From: Bradyrhizobium icense
GTDB lineage: Bacteria > Pseudomonadota > Alphaproteobacteria > Rhizobiales > Xanthobacteraceae
Assembly (NCBI RefSeq): GCF_001693385.1
Contig: NZ_CP016428.1
Coordinates: forward strand, 2,418,001 to 2,482,000
DNA: 64,000 nt
Direction of reading: 5' to 3'
The notes beneath the pieces were generated by a model, which searched no databases, was not told the DNA's origin, and saw nothing but the letters and a program-made list of their open reading frames with translations. The position numbers and the translations under genes are program-made. Below are positions 42,521-53,613 of the stretch, piece after piece. The stretch's first letter is position 1; each line of letters starts with the position of its first letter.

Positions 42521-43504
42521 TCACTCCACCGGGTAGGGTCCCTCGCGAAAGACGCGGTCGTGATAGCCCTTGCTGCCGACCTCGCGCGCGAGCGGACTGC
42601 GGATGTCCTCGTCGGCCTGCAGCCGCGCAATCAGCGCGCGGAAATCATGGCGGGGTTGCCAGCCGAGTCCGGCACGTGCGCGGTCGTTGACGTAGACGCG
42701 ATCGATGCCTGGAATCATCGTCCAGCCGCGGCGTGCAAATTCGACCTCGAATTCCGGAACGTAACGGCGGACCACACGCGGCGCGTCGTTGCGCAGGTCC
42801 GCCATGTCGTGTCGCGTAAACGGCGTGGTGGCGCTGATGATATATTTCGCGAAGCTGGCCGATGGCGCGTGACGGGCCGCCAAGAGATGCGCGCTGACCA
42901 CGTCTTCGATATCGACGCGGCGATAGAGGAACTCGTTGGTCTTGATGTTGGCGTCGGTGTAGGCCTCGCGTGTCGCGCGATTGTCGTCCTCTTCGGGAAA
43001 GAAGCGCGAGGTGCGCAGCACGATGGTGCGAAGCGCGTGATTGCGCGCAAAGATATGACACAGATCCTCCGCGGCCGCCTTGGTGACGCCATAGATATTT
43101 TTCGGCACGGCAGTGACATCTTCGGTGATCCAGACTGCCGGCTCGCCCGGCGGCGGCACCAGCGCATCGCCGAACACGCTCGTGGTGCTGGTGTAGACAA
43201 ATGCCGTGACGCCGGCTGCGGTGGCTTCTTCGAGGAGATTGAGCGTGCCGGTGACATTGACGTCGACGAAATCCTGGCGACTGTGGGTAGCTACATGCGG
43301 CTTGTGCAGCGTCGCGGCGTGCAGCACGGTCATGACGCCTTTCATGCAGCGGCGTACGAAGGCGCGATCGGCGATTGAGCCGACGTGGTGTGTAAATCCG
43401 CCGGGCAGCACGTCGATGCCAAGGGCCTCGTGCCGCCGTGCCTGCAGCGTGCGCATCAGCGCCTCGCCGAGATGGCCGGAACTGCCGGTCACCAGTACCT
43501 TCAC
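42521..43504 (-). CDS. NAD-dependent epimerase/dehydratase (extended SDR)
   Basis: A 327-residue protein starting at GTG 43504. The cofactor loop is VTGSSGHLGEAL. YTSTTSVFGDA gives the catalytic-Ser strand, and NIYGVTKAAAEDL holds the Tyr-x-x-x-Lys active site. The usual product is modification of a nucleotide sugar or related substrate, but the substrate is unknown. It lies 32 bases downstream of the class II aldolase gene and ends before a terminator, so the two form one small operon. Confidence 0.85.
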   Translation of the reverse strand: MKVLVTGSSGHLGEALMRTLQARRHEALGIDVLPGGFTHHVGSIADRAFVRRCMKGVMTVLHAATLHKPHVATHSRQDFVDVNVTGTLNLLEEATAAGVTAFVYTSTTSVFGDALVPPPGEPAVWITEDVTAVPKNIYGVTKAAAEDLCHIFARNHALRTIVLRTSRFFPEEDDNRATREAYTDANIKTNEFLYRRVDIEDVVSAHLLAARHAPSASFAKYIISATTPFTRHDMADLRNDAPRVVRRYVPEFEVEFARRGWTMIPGIDRVYVNDRARAGLGWQPRHDFRALIARLQADEDIRSPLAREVGSKGYHDRVFREGPYPVE

Positions 43505-43536
43505 GCCGCTATAAGCCTTTCGCGCGTTCGCCGGGT

Positions 43537-44316
43537 TCAGGTCTTGTAGCTCGGATCGATTCGATCGAGCTTGCGCAACAGCGGCGGCCACACCAGCTCG
43601 GTCGAGCGCCGTTCCGCGAAATCGGCATTGGCGAACAGCCGCTCGTTCTTGTCTATCACGGCCTGCTCGATCGGGTAGGCGGTGGGGCCCAGCATACGCG
43701 TGCGCACCTGCATCGTGCAGGCGCGCTCCAGATGGTACATGCGCTCGAAGGCGGAGGCGACCGAACGGCCGACGGTGAGCGTGCCGTGGTTGCGCAGCAG
43801 CATGTGGTTCTTGTTGCCGAGGTCCTTCTGCAGCCGCGGACGTTCGTCGTGGTCCAGCGCGACGCCTTCGTAATCGTGGTAAGCGAGGTCGTGGGTGACG
43901 AACTGTGCGGTCTGGTTCATCGGCAGCAGGCCTTCCATGCAACTCGCCACCGCCGTTCCGTCGGGCGTGTGCAGATGAAGCACGCAGCCGGCATCCTCGC
44001 GCACCTCGTGGATCGCCGAATGGATGGTGAAGCCGGCCGGGTTGATGCTGTATTCGCTCTCGCTGAGCTGATTGCCATGCAGATCGACCTTCACCAGGCT
44101 CGACGCCGTGATTTCCTCAAACATCAATCCGTACGGGTTGATCAGGAAGTGATGGTCGGGGCCGGGCACGCGCGCCGAGATGTGGGTGTCGACCAGATCG
44201 TCCCAGCCATAGAGCGCAACGAGGCGATAGCAGGCGGCGAGATTGACGCGCTGGTTCCACTCGGCGTCGCTCATGCCGGACGGGATTTCCTTCAGGCGAG
44301 CTTCGGCTGGCGACAT
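43537..44316 (-). CDS. Class II aldolase/adducin-family protein
   Basis: A 259-residue protein with the zinc-site motif VLHLHTPDGTAV and LLRNHGTLTVG further on, as in L-fuculose-phosphate aldolase and adducin-type proteins. The N-terminal WNQRVNLAACYRLVALYGWD and HISARVPGPDHHFLINPYG are typical of this branch. Many bacterial members act on small hydroxy-acid phosphates, but the reaction here is unknown. Upstream gene of a pair with the epimerase. Confidence 0.85.
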   Translation of the reverse strand: MSPAEARLKEIPSGMSDAEWNQRVNLAACYRLVALYGWDDLVDTHISARVPGPDHHFLINPYGLMFEEITASSLVKVDLHGNQLSESEYSINPAGFTIHSAIHEVREDAGCVLHLHTPDGTAVASCMEGLLPMNQTAQFVTHDLAYHDYEGVALDHDERPRLQKDLGNKNHMLLRNHGTLTVGRSVASAFERMYHLERACTMQVRTRMLGPTAYPIEQAVIDKNERLFANADFAERRSTELVWPPLLRKLDRIDPSYKT

Positions 44317-44420
44317 GGCGTAGCTGCTCCCGAAAATTGTTGATTTCGAGCGCGAGCTTAGCCCGGTGCCGGAGGGCCAGCAAGGCAGGCATCACGGGTA
44401 GCAGTTATGCTCTTGCCGAC

Positions 44421-46070
44421 TTAAGGCGCCGGAATCGCCAGTAGCGTCGGTATGGGACGGCCGCGGATATCGTAGACGCGCGCGAACACGACATCGTCAC
44501 GCTTGATCTCCACCATGACCGGCGCGGTGAGGCCCTTGCAGTAGAATTCGCCCAGTGTCATCGCGAAATCGGCGGACTGGCTGTCCCAGCCGATCGTGAA
44601 GTCGGGACCGAGCGCCACCTGCGCCGGGCGCTGCGGGCCGCACACCGCGACCTTCCACTTGCGCCCCAGTGGAGGAAATTCCTGCCGTTCGACCAGCTCC
44701 TCGCGCAGACCGTCGGAAGCCTGCTTCAGCGCCAGCCCCCAGTAATCCAGCATAAACATCTTGTCGGCGCCGCGAACGGTACCGGCAATGTGATTGAAGT
44801 GGGTGTACTCGTAAGGGTGCAGGCGGATCATCTCGCTGAGCGGCAACAGCAGGCCGAACGTGAACACCGCCAGTGCGGCCGGTTGCCAGCGGCGGTGATT
44901 GTTCTTCAGCCAATTCATGCCCCAGGCGAACGATACGCCGGCAAGCACGGCCATCGGCGGGATAACGAACACGAAATGCCGGATGCCGTTGTAGAGCGCC
45001 GGCCGTTTCACCATCGCGATCACCAGCGGCAGGCTGGCCGCCAGCGTCAGCATCAGGAAGATGGTCTTGCGGCGGGCTGACACATCCGTGCGCGACAGCG
45101 ACACGAAGGTGCCGACAGCACCGGCGAGCAGAAGCGCGAGCAATATTTCGGGAAGCTGCAGCGCGAACAGCGTCGGCAGGTAGGACCACGGCATGTCCGG
45201 CACCGACACCAGCGCCCCGTCGAACATTTCCTTCCACGGTTTCTCGAAGAAATGCGAGAAATAGGTCAGCGCCTTGAAGGGATGATCCGGTTCCATGATC
45301 GACCACGGCCACACCAGGCCCATGATCAGATATCCGAGCACGAGGCCTGGCAGCAGCACGTATGCGACATGGGCGAAGCGGTGGATCGCCTCGCGCGAGC
45401 CTTGCGTGCGAACGTCCTCGATCAACAACGGGACGAAGCCCACCATCGCATAGACCACCGCCAGCCCGCCGAGAATCCGGCAACCGATCGAGAGGCCGGC
45501 GCCGAGACCGATGATCAGGATGGTCCGCGGCGAGGGCGCGGGATACTCCTCGGCAAGGCGCACCAGACCCAGGATCAGGATCACCATCGAGACGGCGAAC
45601 GGCGCGTCCTTCGGGTTCATGAACATGTGCCCGTAGAAGGTGGGACACAGCGCGAGCAGCAGCAGCGTCGCGAGCCCGGCCAGCGGGCCGCCGACATGCC
45701 GCCCCAGCCGCCAGGTCACGGCAAGACCGATCAGGCCGACGACGGCGCCGAGCAGGCGGCGCGTTTCAAACAGTTCGAGCGGGATAACTTTGTGCAGCAG
45801 CGCCGCCGCCATGTCGAAGCCGCCGCCATACATGTAGAGATTGGCGAACGACAGCGCGCCGGTGTCCTTGAAACCGGAACCGTACATCCGCAGTAGCAGA
45901 TCGGCATATTCGGCGTGCGTGTAGTCGTCCCAGCCCAGCCCATAGTCGCGGAAGGTCAGGCCAGCGACGAGGGCGACAACGGCCAGCACGAAGATGGCAA
46001 GGTCGTCACAGGCCCTCTCCACCGAGCGCCGCGCAGGCGTATCGAGGGCAGAAGTCGTAATGGATGACAT
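44421..46070 (-). CDS. Membrane glycosyltransferase, GT39/ArnT-like
   Basis: A 549-residue protein with about 11 membrane helices. The first periplasmic loop RDYGLGWDDYTHAEYADLLL carries the acidic pair typical of GT-C enzymes, and the loop NPKDAPFAVSMVILILGLV follows. The C-terminal 100 residues form a soluble domain. GT39-type enzymes transfer a sugar from a polyprenyl carrier to a protein or lipid. The target here is unknown. Convergent with the downstream aldolase region and preceded by a 340-base intergenic region. Confidence 0.78.
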   Translation of the reverse strand: MSSITTSALDTPARRSVERACDDLAIFVLAVVALVAGLTFRDYGLGWDDYTHAEYADLLLRMYGSGFKDTGALSFANLYMYGGGFDMAAALLHKVIPLELFETRRLLGAVVGLIGLAVTWRLGRHVGGPLAGLATLLLLALCPTFYGHMFMNPKDAPFAVSMVILILGLVRLAEEYPAPSPRTILIIGLGAGLSIGCRILGGLAVVYAMVGFVPLLIEDVRTQGSREAIHRFAHVAYVLLPGLVLGYLIMGLVWPWSIMEPDHPFKALTYFSHFFEKPWKEMFDGALVSVPDMPWSYLPTLFALQLPEILLALLLAGAVGTFVSLSRTDVSARRKTIFLMLTLAASLPLVIAMVKRPALYNGIRHFVFVIPPMAVLAGVSFAWGMNWLKNNHRRWQPAALAVFTFGLLLPLSEMIRLHPYEYTHFNHIAGTVRGADKMFMLDYWGLALKQASDGLREELVERQEFPPLGRKWKVAVCGPQRPAQVALGPDFTIGWDSQSADFAMTLGEFYCKGLTAPVMVEIKRDDVVFARVYDIRGRPIPTLLAIPAP

Positions 46071-46412
46071 GGCGATTGGTAACCCAGCGTCCCTATGGCC
46101 CAGCTTGGATATTCTTGAGCCTCATTCCCCGGGTACCCATATAGCGCAGTTCCATTACCAAGTAATTGGGAATTGTGGCGTAAATCCCTGATGCAATGCA
46201 ACAAAAAGGCAGTAATTGGTAGACGGTGAAATTACGGGCGCCGGAGTGAACGGCGCCTGAATGGCGCGAAGCACCCGCACCCGGAATCCTGCAATCGAAC
46301 AACACCATGCGGAACCTGTATGCAATTGGCGGGTGGCGATGCACACAATATGACGGTATCGTGGCGTGGGGCGGCTTGCGAGCGTTTCGGGCGCGGCTGA
46401 GGGATTAGTTCA
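46071..46412. other. Divergent intergenic region
   Basis: About 340 bases between the GT39-like gene and the membrane protein gene at 46413. It contains TAATTGG twice and GGCGCCG paired with CGGCGCC at 46229-46249. No gene was recognised. These may be regulatory but nothing is certain. Confidence 0.4.
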
Positions 46413-47276
46413 ATGATGATTGTCATGTTGGTCGCCGGGATCGGCCTCGTTTTGGCGGGGCTGCTGGCGATCGGCTTCGGGATCCCGATCAAGGAATTCA
46501 GCACCGGCAACACGCTGATCATCGCCGGCGTGATCGGCGTTTGCACCGGCGCGATCATGCTTGCGCTCTGGATAGCGGTCCGGGAGCTGAAGAACATTGC
46601 GCAGCGGCTTGGCGCCGGCGTGCCTGAAGCGCGCGGCGAGACCGCCACGCGGGATTCTACTCCCTTCGGCGGCGGTACTCCGGCCGCCGAACCGCCCGCT
46701 GGTCTCGGACCATTCTCTCCAACGGCACCGCCGCCTTTCGCGCCAGCGGCGCCGCCGCCGTGGCAGAACGAGGCTGTCCTGCGGGACCACCCGATCCCGG
46801 AGCCGACACACCCCGAACCGCCAGCGTCGGCCGCGAAACCGAAGCGCAATTTGTTGTTTTCCTCGACGTCGCGAAGGGAACGCGAGCGCGCGCAGGCGCG
46901 AGGCAGCGAGCCGCTGCCGCCGGACCTTTTGTCATCGGAGCTCCGTTCCACTCCGCCCACCGTGCCACCGGTCGAGCCGGCCGAACCGCCACGGGGGTCC
47001 TTCGAGGATGCCTGGCCGAGAGCGGAGCGCGCAAAATCCAGCGAGACCCCGCTGCAGCGCCGCGGCGGCCGCACGCCCCCGGCGCCCGCGGAAGCCAATG
47101 GTGGACCGCCGCGCACGGAGGATCAGCCGGCTGTGACGGTGCTGAAGTCCGGCGTCGTCGATGGCATGGCCTATTCCCTCTACTCCGACGGTTCGATCGA
47201 GGCCCAGATGCCGGAGGGCATGATGCGCTTTGCCTCGATCGACGAACTGCGCGCGCATCTCGATCAGCGGTCCTGA
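46413..47276 (+). CDS. Two-helix membrane protein with proline-rich cytoplasmic region
   Basis: A 287-residue protein. Two N-terminal membrane helices (about 3-22 and 33-56) are followed by a long Pro/Ala/Arg-rich region. A short conserved C-terminal domain (SGVVDGMAYSLYSDGSIEAQ, then RFASIDELRAHLDQR) completes it. I do not recognise a named family, but this pattern is common in Bradyrhizobium. It might tether a partner to the membrane. Its stop lies at the start of a small hairpin. Confidence 0.65.
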   Translation: MMIVMLVAGIGLVLAGLLAIGFGIPIKEFSTGNTLIIAGVIGVCTGAIMLALWIAVRELKNIAQRLGAGVPEARGETATRDSTPFGGGTPAAEPPAGLGPFSPTAPPPFAPAAPPPWQNEAVLRDHPIPEPTHPEPPASAAKPKRNLLFSSTSRRERERAQARGSEPLPPDLLSSELRSTPPTVPPVEPAEPPRGSFEDAWPRAERAKSSETPLQRRGGRTPPAPAEANGGPPRTEDQPAVTVLKSGVVDGMAYSLYSDGSIEAQMPEGMMRFASIDELRAHLDQRS

Positions 47277-47365
47277 ACCGGCAATACTTGCCGGAAGACG
47301 ACTTTTGGAAATAAAGCGGCGCCGTTCTTGTCAATTTCCCCGCACTTCCTTCATATACGTCCAGT

Positions 47366-47391
47366 TGTATAGGATGCCGCCGATGTATAGG
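47366..47391. promoter_or_regulatory. Duplicated TGTATAGG upstream of mucR
   Basis: TGTATAGG occurs at 47366-47373 and 47384-47391 in the short region before mucR. MucR-type proteins commonly control their own gene, so this might be its operator. The repeat is seen; the role is inferred. Confidence 0.3.
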
Positions 47392-47447
47392 CGCGGTGGA
47401 TACTGTCCGAACCGCACAGATGCATCGTGATCCCAGAAGGTTGAGCC

Positions 47448-47861
47448 ATGACCGATCCCGCAGGCAAGACGCCCGTCGAACTGACCGCCAATATCGTATC
47501 GGCCTATCTCAGCAACAATCCGACCCAGGCCTCGGAAATCCCGAACCTGATCAGCCAGGTTCATGCCGCGCTGATGCGGGTGTCGAGCGGCCGCCCGGAA
47601 ACTCCGCTTGAGCCGGCAAAGCCGGCCGTGTCGGTGAAGAAGTCGATGACGCCGGAATATCTGGTGTGTCTGGAGGACGGCAAACGATTCAAGTCGCTGA
47701 AGCGCCATCTGCGAACGCAGTACAACATGACGCCGGAGCAATACCGCGACAAATGGGGGCTGCCGCCGGATTATCCCATGGTGGCGCCGAATTACGCGGT
47801 GGCGCGCTCGCAACTTGCCAAGAAGATGGGCCTTGGCCAGCAGGCGCGGAAGCGGAAGTAG
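47448..47861 (+). CDS. mucR: MucR/Ros-type transcriptional regulator
   Basis: A 137-residue regulator. The N-terminal part (ELTANIVSAYLSNNPTQASE) mediates oligomerisation. The C-terminal zinc-finger-like domain is YLVCLEDGKRFKSLKRHLRT with Cys74 and His87, followed by MTPEQYRDKWGLPPDYPMVA. As in many rhizobial MucR proteins, the classical first Cys pair is incomplete. MucR controls exopolysaccharide, motility and cell-cycle genes by binding AT-rich DNA. The ATG follows AGAAGG. Convergent with sufE. Confidence 0.95.
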   Translation: MTDPAGKTPVELTANIVSAYLSNNPTQASEIPNLISQVHAALMRVSSGRPETPLEPAKPAVSVKKSMTPEYLVCLEDGKRFKSLKRHLRTQYNMTPEQYRDKWGLPPDYPMVAPNYAVARSQLAKKMGLGQQARKRK

Positions 47862-47881
47862 GCTCCCCGCAATGACGGTGA

Positions 47882-48310
47882 TTACGAAGCCGCGGCGAGC
47901 GCCTCGCGCGCGTCGGAGCGGATGCGCTCCACCATGGAGCGCAGGCCGTTGGAACGCTGCGGCGTCAGGTGCTCGCGGAATCCGAATTCGTCGAAGACGG
48001 CAAGTGCATCGGTCGAAAGGATCTGCTGCGGCGTGCGGCCGGAATAGAGCGTGAGCAGGATCGCGATCAGGCCGCGCACGATGTGGGCGTCGCTGTCGCC
48101 CAAATATTTCAGCCGCGGTTCGCTGTTGCCGCCGCGGTCGATCTGCCTGGAAAGCCAGACCTGGCTGACGCAGCCGTTGACCTTGTTCTCTGCGGAATGC
48201 TCGGCCTCCGGCATCGGGTCGAGCGTGCGGCCGAGTTCGATGACGTACCGGTAGCGGTCGTCCCACTCGTCAAGCAGTTCGAAATTGTCCCTGATTTCGT
48301 CGATCGTCAT
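47882..48310 (-). CDS. sufE: Fe-S assembly sulfur acceptor SufE
   Basis: A 142-residue protein from ATG 48310. The SufE marker NKVNGCVSQVWL carries the sulfur-accepting Cys47, and IVRGLIAILLTLYSGRTPQQ follows. SufE takes persulfide from the SufS desulfurase during iron-sulfur cluster assembly. It is encoded alone here, away from the suf operon, as is common in this group. Start codons further upstream are not conserved in style. Confidence 0.95.
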   Translation of the reverse strand: MTIDEIRDNFELLDEWDDRYRYVIELGRTLDPMPEAEHSAENKVNGCVSQVWLSRQIDRGGNSEPRLKYLGDSDAHIVRGLIAILLTLYSGRTPQQILSTDALAVFDEFGFREHLTPQRSNGLRSMVERIRSDAREALAAAS

Positions 48311-48405
48311 CTTGGCCCGCGTCCGTTTTCGCAAGGTCTTATAGCAAGGTCTTATATAGGATGCGGATTGAACGAAAGCGACGGAAACGGAACCGGTTCC
48401 CCGGC

Positions 48406-48855
48406 CTATTTTGAGGCCAACGGCATCCGCGGCAGCCGCCAGTCGATCGCCATATCGTCCTCCGTCAGAGCATCAGTGGGCGAGGCGGCCGCGATCACGG
48501 CCTCGGCGTCGCCGGCGGTGCCGATCGAGCTGGTATGGTCGGGCTTCTTGTCGTGGACGATGGGACGATCGGGCTTCTTGTCGGTATCGGGCTTCTTGTC
48601 GGTGATGATCTTGTACAACTGGCGGGCGCCGTCCTGGGCGCGCTGGCCGAGCGCGGTCGCGGCCTGGCCGCCGACCTCGCAAGCCGCCGGCTGACGCTTG
48701 CAGAATTGCCCCACGTCGGAGACGGCGGCGGTCGCAGCCGATACGGCCTCGGACGCGCCGATCTGCGGCACGTTGTCCGATTCAGGCGTCTTTTCCCTCG
48801 GCAACAGCACGAGCACGAGCCCGAGCCAGAATGCCATGCGAAGCAGAAAAAACAT
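48406..48855 (-). CDS. DUF5330-type membrane-anchored protein
   Basis: A 149-residue protein from ATG 48855. One N-terminal hydrophobic segment (MFFLLRMAFWLGLVLVLL) serves as an anchor or uncleaved signal, and VGQFCKRQPAACEVGGQAA is the conserved DUF5330 block with two Cys. The C-terminal half is a Lys/Asp-rich region with repeated DKKPD. Its location should be periplasmic. The function is unknown. Confidence 0.75.
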   Translation of the reverse strand: MFFLLRMAFWLGLVLVLLPREKTPESDNVPQIGASEAVSAATAAVSDVGQFCKRQPAACEVGGQAATALGQRAQDGARQLYKIITDKKPDTDKKPDRPIVHDKKPDHTSSIGTAGDAEAVIAAASPTDALTEDDMAIDWRLPRMPLASK

Positions 48856-49278
48856 CTCGCGACCCCGGTCGTCTCTTATGGTTGTGTTGCGGTTAAGTCC
48901 GCTGGCTTTGTTTCTGACTAACAGCCCTCGATAAATCGCAAGTGTTTGCATTGAGGTAAAATCGCCGAAAATTTTCTGAAAACCGCAACGATTCGATTCG
49001 GCGTAAATATTCGATTGACGACCACCATCGCGCGAAAAGTCCGCGCCGCTCGCGCATCTACCATTTCGAAACCATAGATCGATCGCGCTGGAAACCTGTC
49101 GTTCACCATCCGCGTCGAATGCGCGTCACGCGAGGCGCGAAATTCCCGCGAAAACAGGCCGTCGGGCGTTGGCCCTCCGCGCCTTAGCGTTCGCTTAAGT
49201 TCACTCTGACACGGTGGCGCAAAGATAAGGGGGCGTTCCGGCGCGTCTGTCTGACGAACAAGCCGAAGCGCGAGAGCC
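48856..49278. other. Divergent intergenic region before the DivJ-like kinase
   Basis: About 420 bases with no convincing gene. It separates the leftward DUF5330 gene from the rightward kinase. It holds single TTAA half-sites at 48894 and 49195 but no complete CtrA-type box. Confidence 0.45.
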
Positions 49279-51082
<1,804 letters not shown>

Positions 51083-51099
<17 letters not shown>

Positions 51100-51805
51100 C
51101 GACGATGACGAGATGCCGCGCCGCCGCCGTCGCGGCGCGAAAGCGGTTGCGATCGAAGCGGAGGAAGAGCGCGGCCTCGTGATGCGCATTCTCCTGCACA
51201 GTCCGAAGGACATGATCGCGGGCCTGCTCGCGGCTGCCGCGATCTGCGCCATTGTCGCCAATGCGCTGTTCCTGCAGGCCGGCCGCCATCCCTCGCCGAT
51301 GTTCGGCTCGGTCGTGACGCTGCCGGCGCCGCAAGCGGCCGTCGTGAGCCCGCTGCCGCGTCCGCGCCCGGTCGAAATAACCGCAAGGCCGGTCGAGTCG
51401 GATCCGCCGGAAATCAGGCCGGTCGAGGTGCGGAGCGTCGATCCCAGACACGTCGAAATCAAGAGTGCCGATCCCAAGGGCACGGAGCCCAAAAATGCCG
51501 ACCCGATGACCAATCTGGTGGTCAAGTCGACCGGTGCGCCCGCCGCGGCCCCTGCCAATGCGTTGCGTCCGCCGGCGCCGATTCCGACGAGTGGGCAAAG
51601 CGCCGGCGCGCGCCGCGTGGCGGCGGTACAGCGCGCGCTGACGCAATATGGCTACGGCCAGTTGAAGCCGACCGGCGCGGTCGGTGCGGACACCCAGGCT
51701 GCGATCTCGAAATTCGAGCGCGATCGCAAGCTGCCGGTGACCGGCCAGATGTCCGATCGCCTGGTGCGTGAACTCACCGCCATGATCGGGCGCCCGATCG
51801 ACTAG
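51083..51805 (+). CDS. Membrane-anchored peptidoglycan-binding-domain protein
   Basis: A 240-residue protein beginning at a GTG inside the end of the kinase gene. A basic cytoplasmic N-terminus (RRRRRGAKAVAIE) precedes one membrane helix (MIAGLLAAAAICAIVANALF), then a Pro/Val-rich periplasmic linker with VEV/VEI repeats. The C-terminus is a PG_binding_1-like domain (RRVAAVQRALTQYGYGQLKP). It may bind the cell wall and link it to the adjacent kinase, which is inference. Confidence 0.75.
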
Positions 51806-51838
51806 CTTCCGCCCGGTCGCTGGCCTATCGTCGATCCC

Positions 51839-52183
51839 ATGCGATTGAAATCATCCATCTGGGTGGCCGCTTACCTGCGCCGCTGCCAGAATGAGGGAAT
51901 ATTTGGCGCCATCCGCAAGCGCGGGGCGGAGGAGGCGGGGGCGGTGTTCGTCAAGGTGGCGCTGCTCGACGGCAACGCCATGCTGTATGCGCCTGCGCCG
52001 CAGACTGTCTATGACGAGAGCCGCCCGGCCGAGCGGTTGTTTGCGCCGGCCTCGCCGCAGCCGGTGCCGGAGCAATCGGTGGAAGAACGGCTCGCCAAGG
52101 AACTCCGTTTCGATCCCGACGCCTGGATCGTCGAGACCGAAGACCGCGCAGGGCGGCATTTTCTGGATCTGGCGAAAGCTTAG
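51839..52183 (+). CDS. DUF1491-family protein
   Basis: A 114-residue protein whose N-terminal IWVAAYLRRCQNEGIFGAIR and later GAVFVKVALLDGNAMLYAPA are the markers of DUF1491, an alphaproteobacterial family of unknown function. The C-terminal part has RFDPDAWIVETEDRAGRHFL. It is probably cytoplasmic. Its stop overlaps the stop region of the convergent DUF2336 gene. Confidence 0.85.
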   Translation: MRLKSSIWVAAYLRRCQNEGIFGAIRKRGAEEAGAVFVKVALLDGNAMLYAPAPQTVYDESRPAERLFAPASPQPVPEQSVEERLAKELRFDPDAWIVETEDRAGRHFLDLAKA

Positions 52184-53157
52184 CGCTTCGAGCCGTCGGT
52201 GCCGGTGCGGACTGCCGGGGCGGTTCCTGGCTGCACCGCGGGACGGGTTTGCGAACCCGTCGCACGCGCGCGGTGCCGTTCGTCGTCGTACAGCGCGGTG
52301 CGATATTTGGCGCGGGTAACAGCCATGGTCGAGCCGCGCCACGCGGCCAGCATGACGAGCGCTGATCGTTCGCTCAAACGGTCGTAAAGTCGCGACAAGC
52401 GATAGACGCTGTGCACGGACGAGCCGAATTCCGGATTGAGGAACAGCAGCACGCGCTGGAAGATCGCGCTCGGCATGTCGAGCGCCTTCGCCGCGCAGGC
52501 CAGCGGCTCGCCGCCGGGATCATTGACGACTTGTGTCGCGATCCGCTGCGGCAGGATCAGGGCCTCGCCAAGTTCGAGCGCGAAGTTTTCGGCATCCTCG
52601 GCGAAGGCCGCCATCTCCAGAATATGAAGCGCGCGCGCCGCGCGGGCCGCGGGAATGCGCGCCGAGGCTTTTAGCGGCGTATCGGAGAGATTGTGCAGGA
52701 TCAGCGCACGCTCGCTGGGGCCGGCCGCGAAGAACATGTCGCTTATTTCGGCGGCATCGTTGGGTCGCATTGCGAGACTGGCCGCCATCCGCAACTGCGC
52801 TTCGGTCGGCGGTTTCACCGTCGGCGCGTCGGCCGGAGCCGCGGCAATCGAAGCCGCAAGCGGCAACGGTTCGCCGGGGTGCGCACGCCGCAGGCCGAGC
52901 CTGTCCATGATCTCGGCCGGCGTTGCCGGATAGATCGCGAGCCGTGCCCGCACCGCGGCGCGGGTGGCGTCGTCGACCTGACCGATCAGGCGGGACGTCA
53001 GTTCGACGAACTGCCGCTCCTCGTCGGCGGAATGGGCGCTGGTCTGAACATAAAGATCAGTCAGCACGCGCAGCAAGGTCGGGCGGATATCGACGCCCTC
53101 GCGGCGCGAGAGCGTCATCAGCCCGTCGAATCCCGGAAACAATGGAGCTGCGGTCAT
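52180..53157 (-). CDS. DUF2336-family protein
   Basis: A 325-residue helical protein. The DUF2336 region covers about residues 15-285, with FVELTSRLIGQVDDATRAAV and FALELGEALILPQRIATQVV as recognisable blocks. It resembles HEAT-like repeats with repeated alpha hairpins. No catalytic motif is present. The upstream region carries two perfect TTAA-N7-TTAA boxes, so CtrA control is likely. The C-terminal 40 residues are basic and low complexity. Confidence 0.8.
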   Translation of the reverse strand: MTAAPLFPGFDGLMTLSRREGVDIRPTLLRVLTDLYVQTSAHSADEERQFVELTSRLIGQVDDATRAAVRARLAIYPATPAEIMDRLGLRRAHPGEPLPLAASIAAAPADAPTVKPPTEAQLRMAASLAMRPNDAAEISDMFFAAGPSERALILHNLSDTPLKASARIPAARAARALHILEMAAFAEDAENFALELGEALILPQRIATQVVNDPGGEPLACAAKALDMPSAIFQRVLLFLNPEFGSSVHSVYRLSRLYDRLSERSALVMLAAWRGSTMAVTRAKYRTALYDDERHRARATGSQTRPAVQPGTAPAVRTGTDGSKR

Positions 53158-53209
53158 GTCAGGTGTACGCGACTTCGATAATCCTTCGCGTAAGCCTACG
53201 CAGGGCGTT

Positions 53210-53224
53210 TTAAGAGTTGGTTAA
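53210..53224. promoter_or_regulatory. CtrA-type box 1 (TTAA-N7-TTAA)
   Basis: TTAAGAGTTGGTTAA, a perfect match to the full CtrA site, lies 53 bases upstream of the DUF2336 start. Cell-cycle control of that gene is inferred. Confidence 0.75.
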
Positions 53225-53310
53225 GGAAAACAGCCTCTGAAGAAATCCGATAAAATGTGAGCTTTCGGTAGGGGATGCGCCAAAAACCGTAACTCTACCG
53301 CCTGCACAAA

Positions 53311-53325
53311 TTAAGATGCCGTTAA
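53311..53325. promoter_or_regulatory. CtrA-type box 2 (TTAA-N7-TTAA)
   Basis: TTAAGATGCCGTTAA, also perfect, lies 70 bases upstream of the small gene at 53396 and about 150 bases from the DUF2336 start. Each divergent gene therefore has its own nearest box. Confidence 0.75.
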
Positions 53326-53395
53326 CCACGTTCTGTTCTGAATAATGACATGTCGCCGGCCAAGTCGTGACCGCGGCGACCAGAGAGAACGGAAT

Positions 53396-53596
53396 ATGGG
53401 CACCATCATTGAATTTCCGGCGGATGCGGCTTCGCGACGGCTGGGCTCAACCATGGATGGCGCTCCACGCGATGGCCTGGGAACCGTGCTGATCCTTCCC
53501 GTTGTCCGCATCGAACGCCAAGCCGGCGGAACCGGCGACGGACGCGGGCCGGAAGAGGGGACGGCGCCCGGTCGCCGTCGCCGGCGGCGCCCCTAA
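53396..53596 (+). CDS. Small protein of the MGTIIEFP type
   Basis: A 66-residue protein from ATG 53396 beginning MGTIIEFPADAASRRLG and ending in a run of arginines. Small proteins with this start occur in many Bradyrhizobium genomes. I know no function. A conserved N-terminal peptide and basic tail suggest an adaptor. Preceded by a perfect CtrA-type box, and followed closely by the lipoprotein gene. Confidence 0.6.
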   Translation: MGTIIEFPADAASRRLGSTMDGAPRDGLGTVLILPVVRIERQAGGTGDGRGPEEGTAPGRRRRRRP

Positions 53597-53613
53597 AACG
53601 ACGGAAGTTTGAA

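Noticed and set aside
47278..47294. CCGGCAA/TTGCCGG hairpin as terminator after the membrane protein gene
   Set aside because: The stem is good, but the downstream T-run is short and displaced, so termination is not supported.
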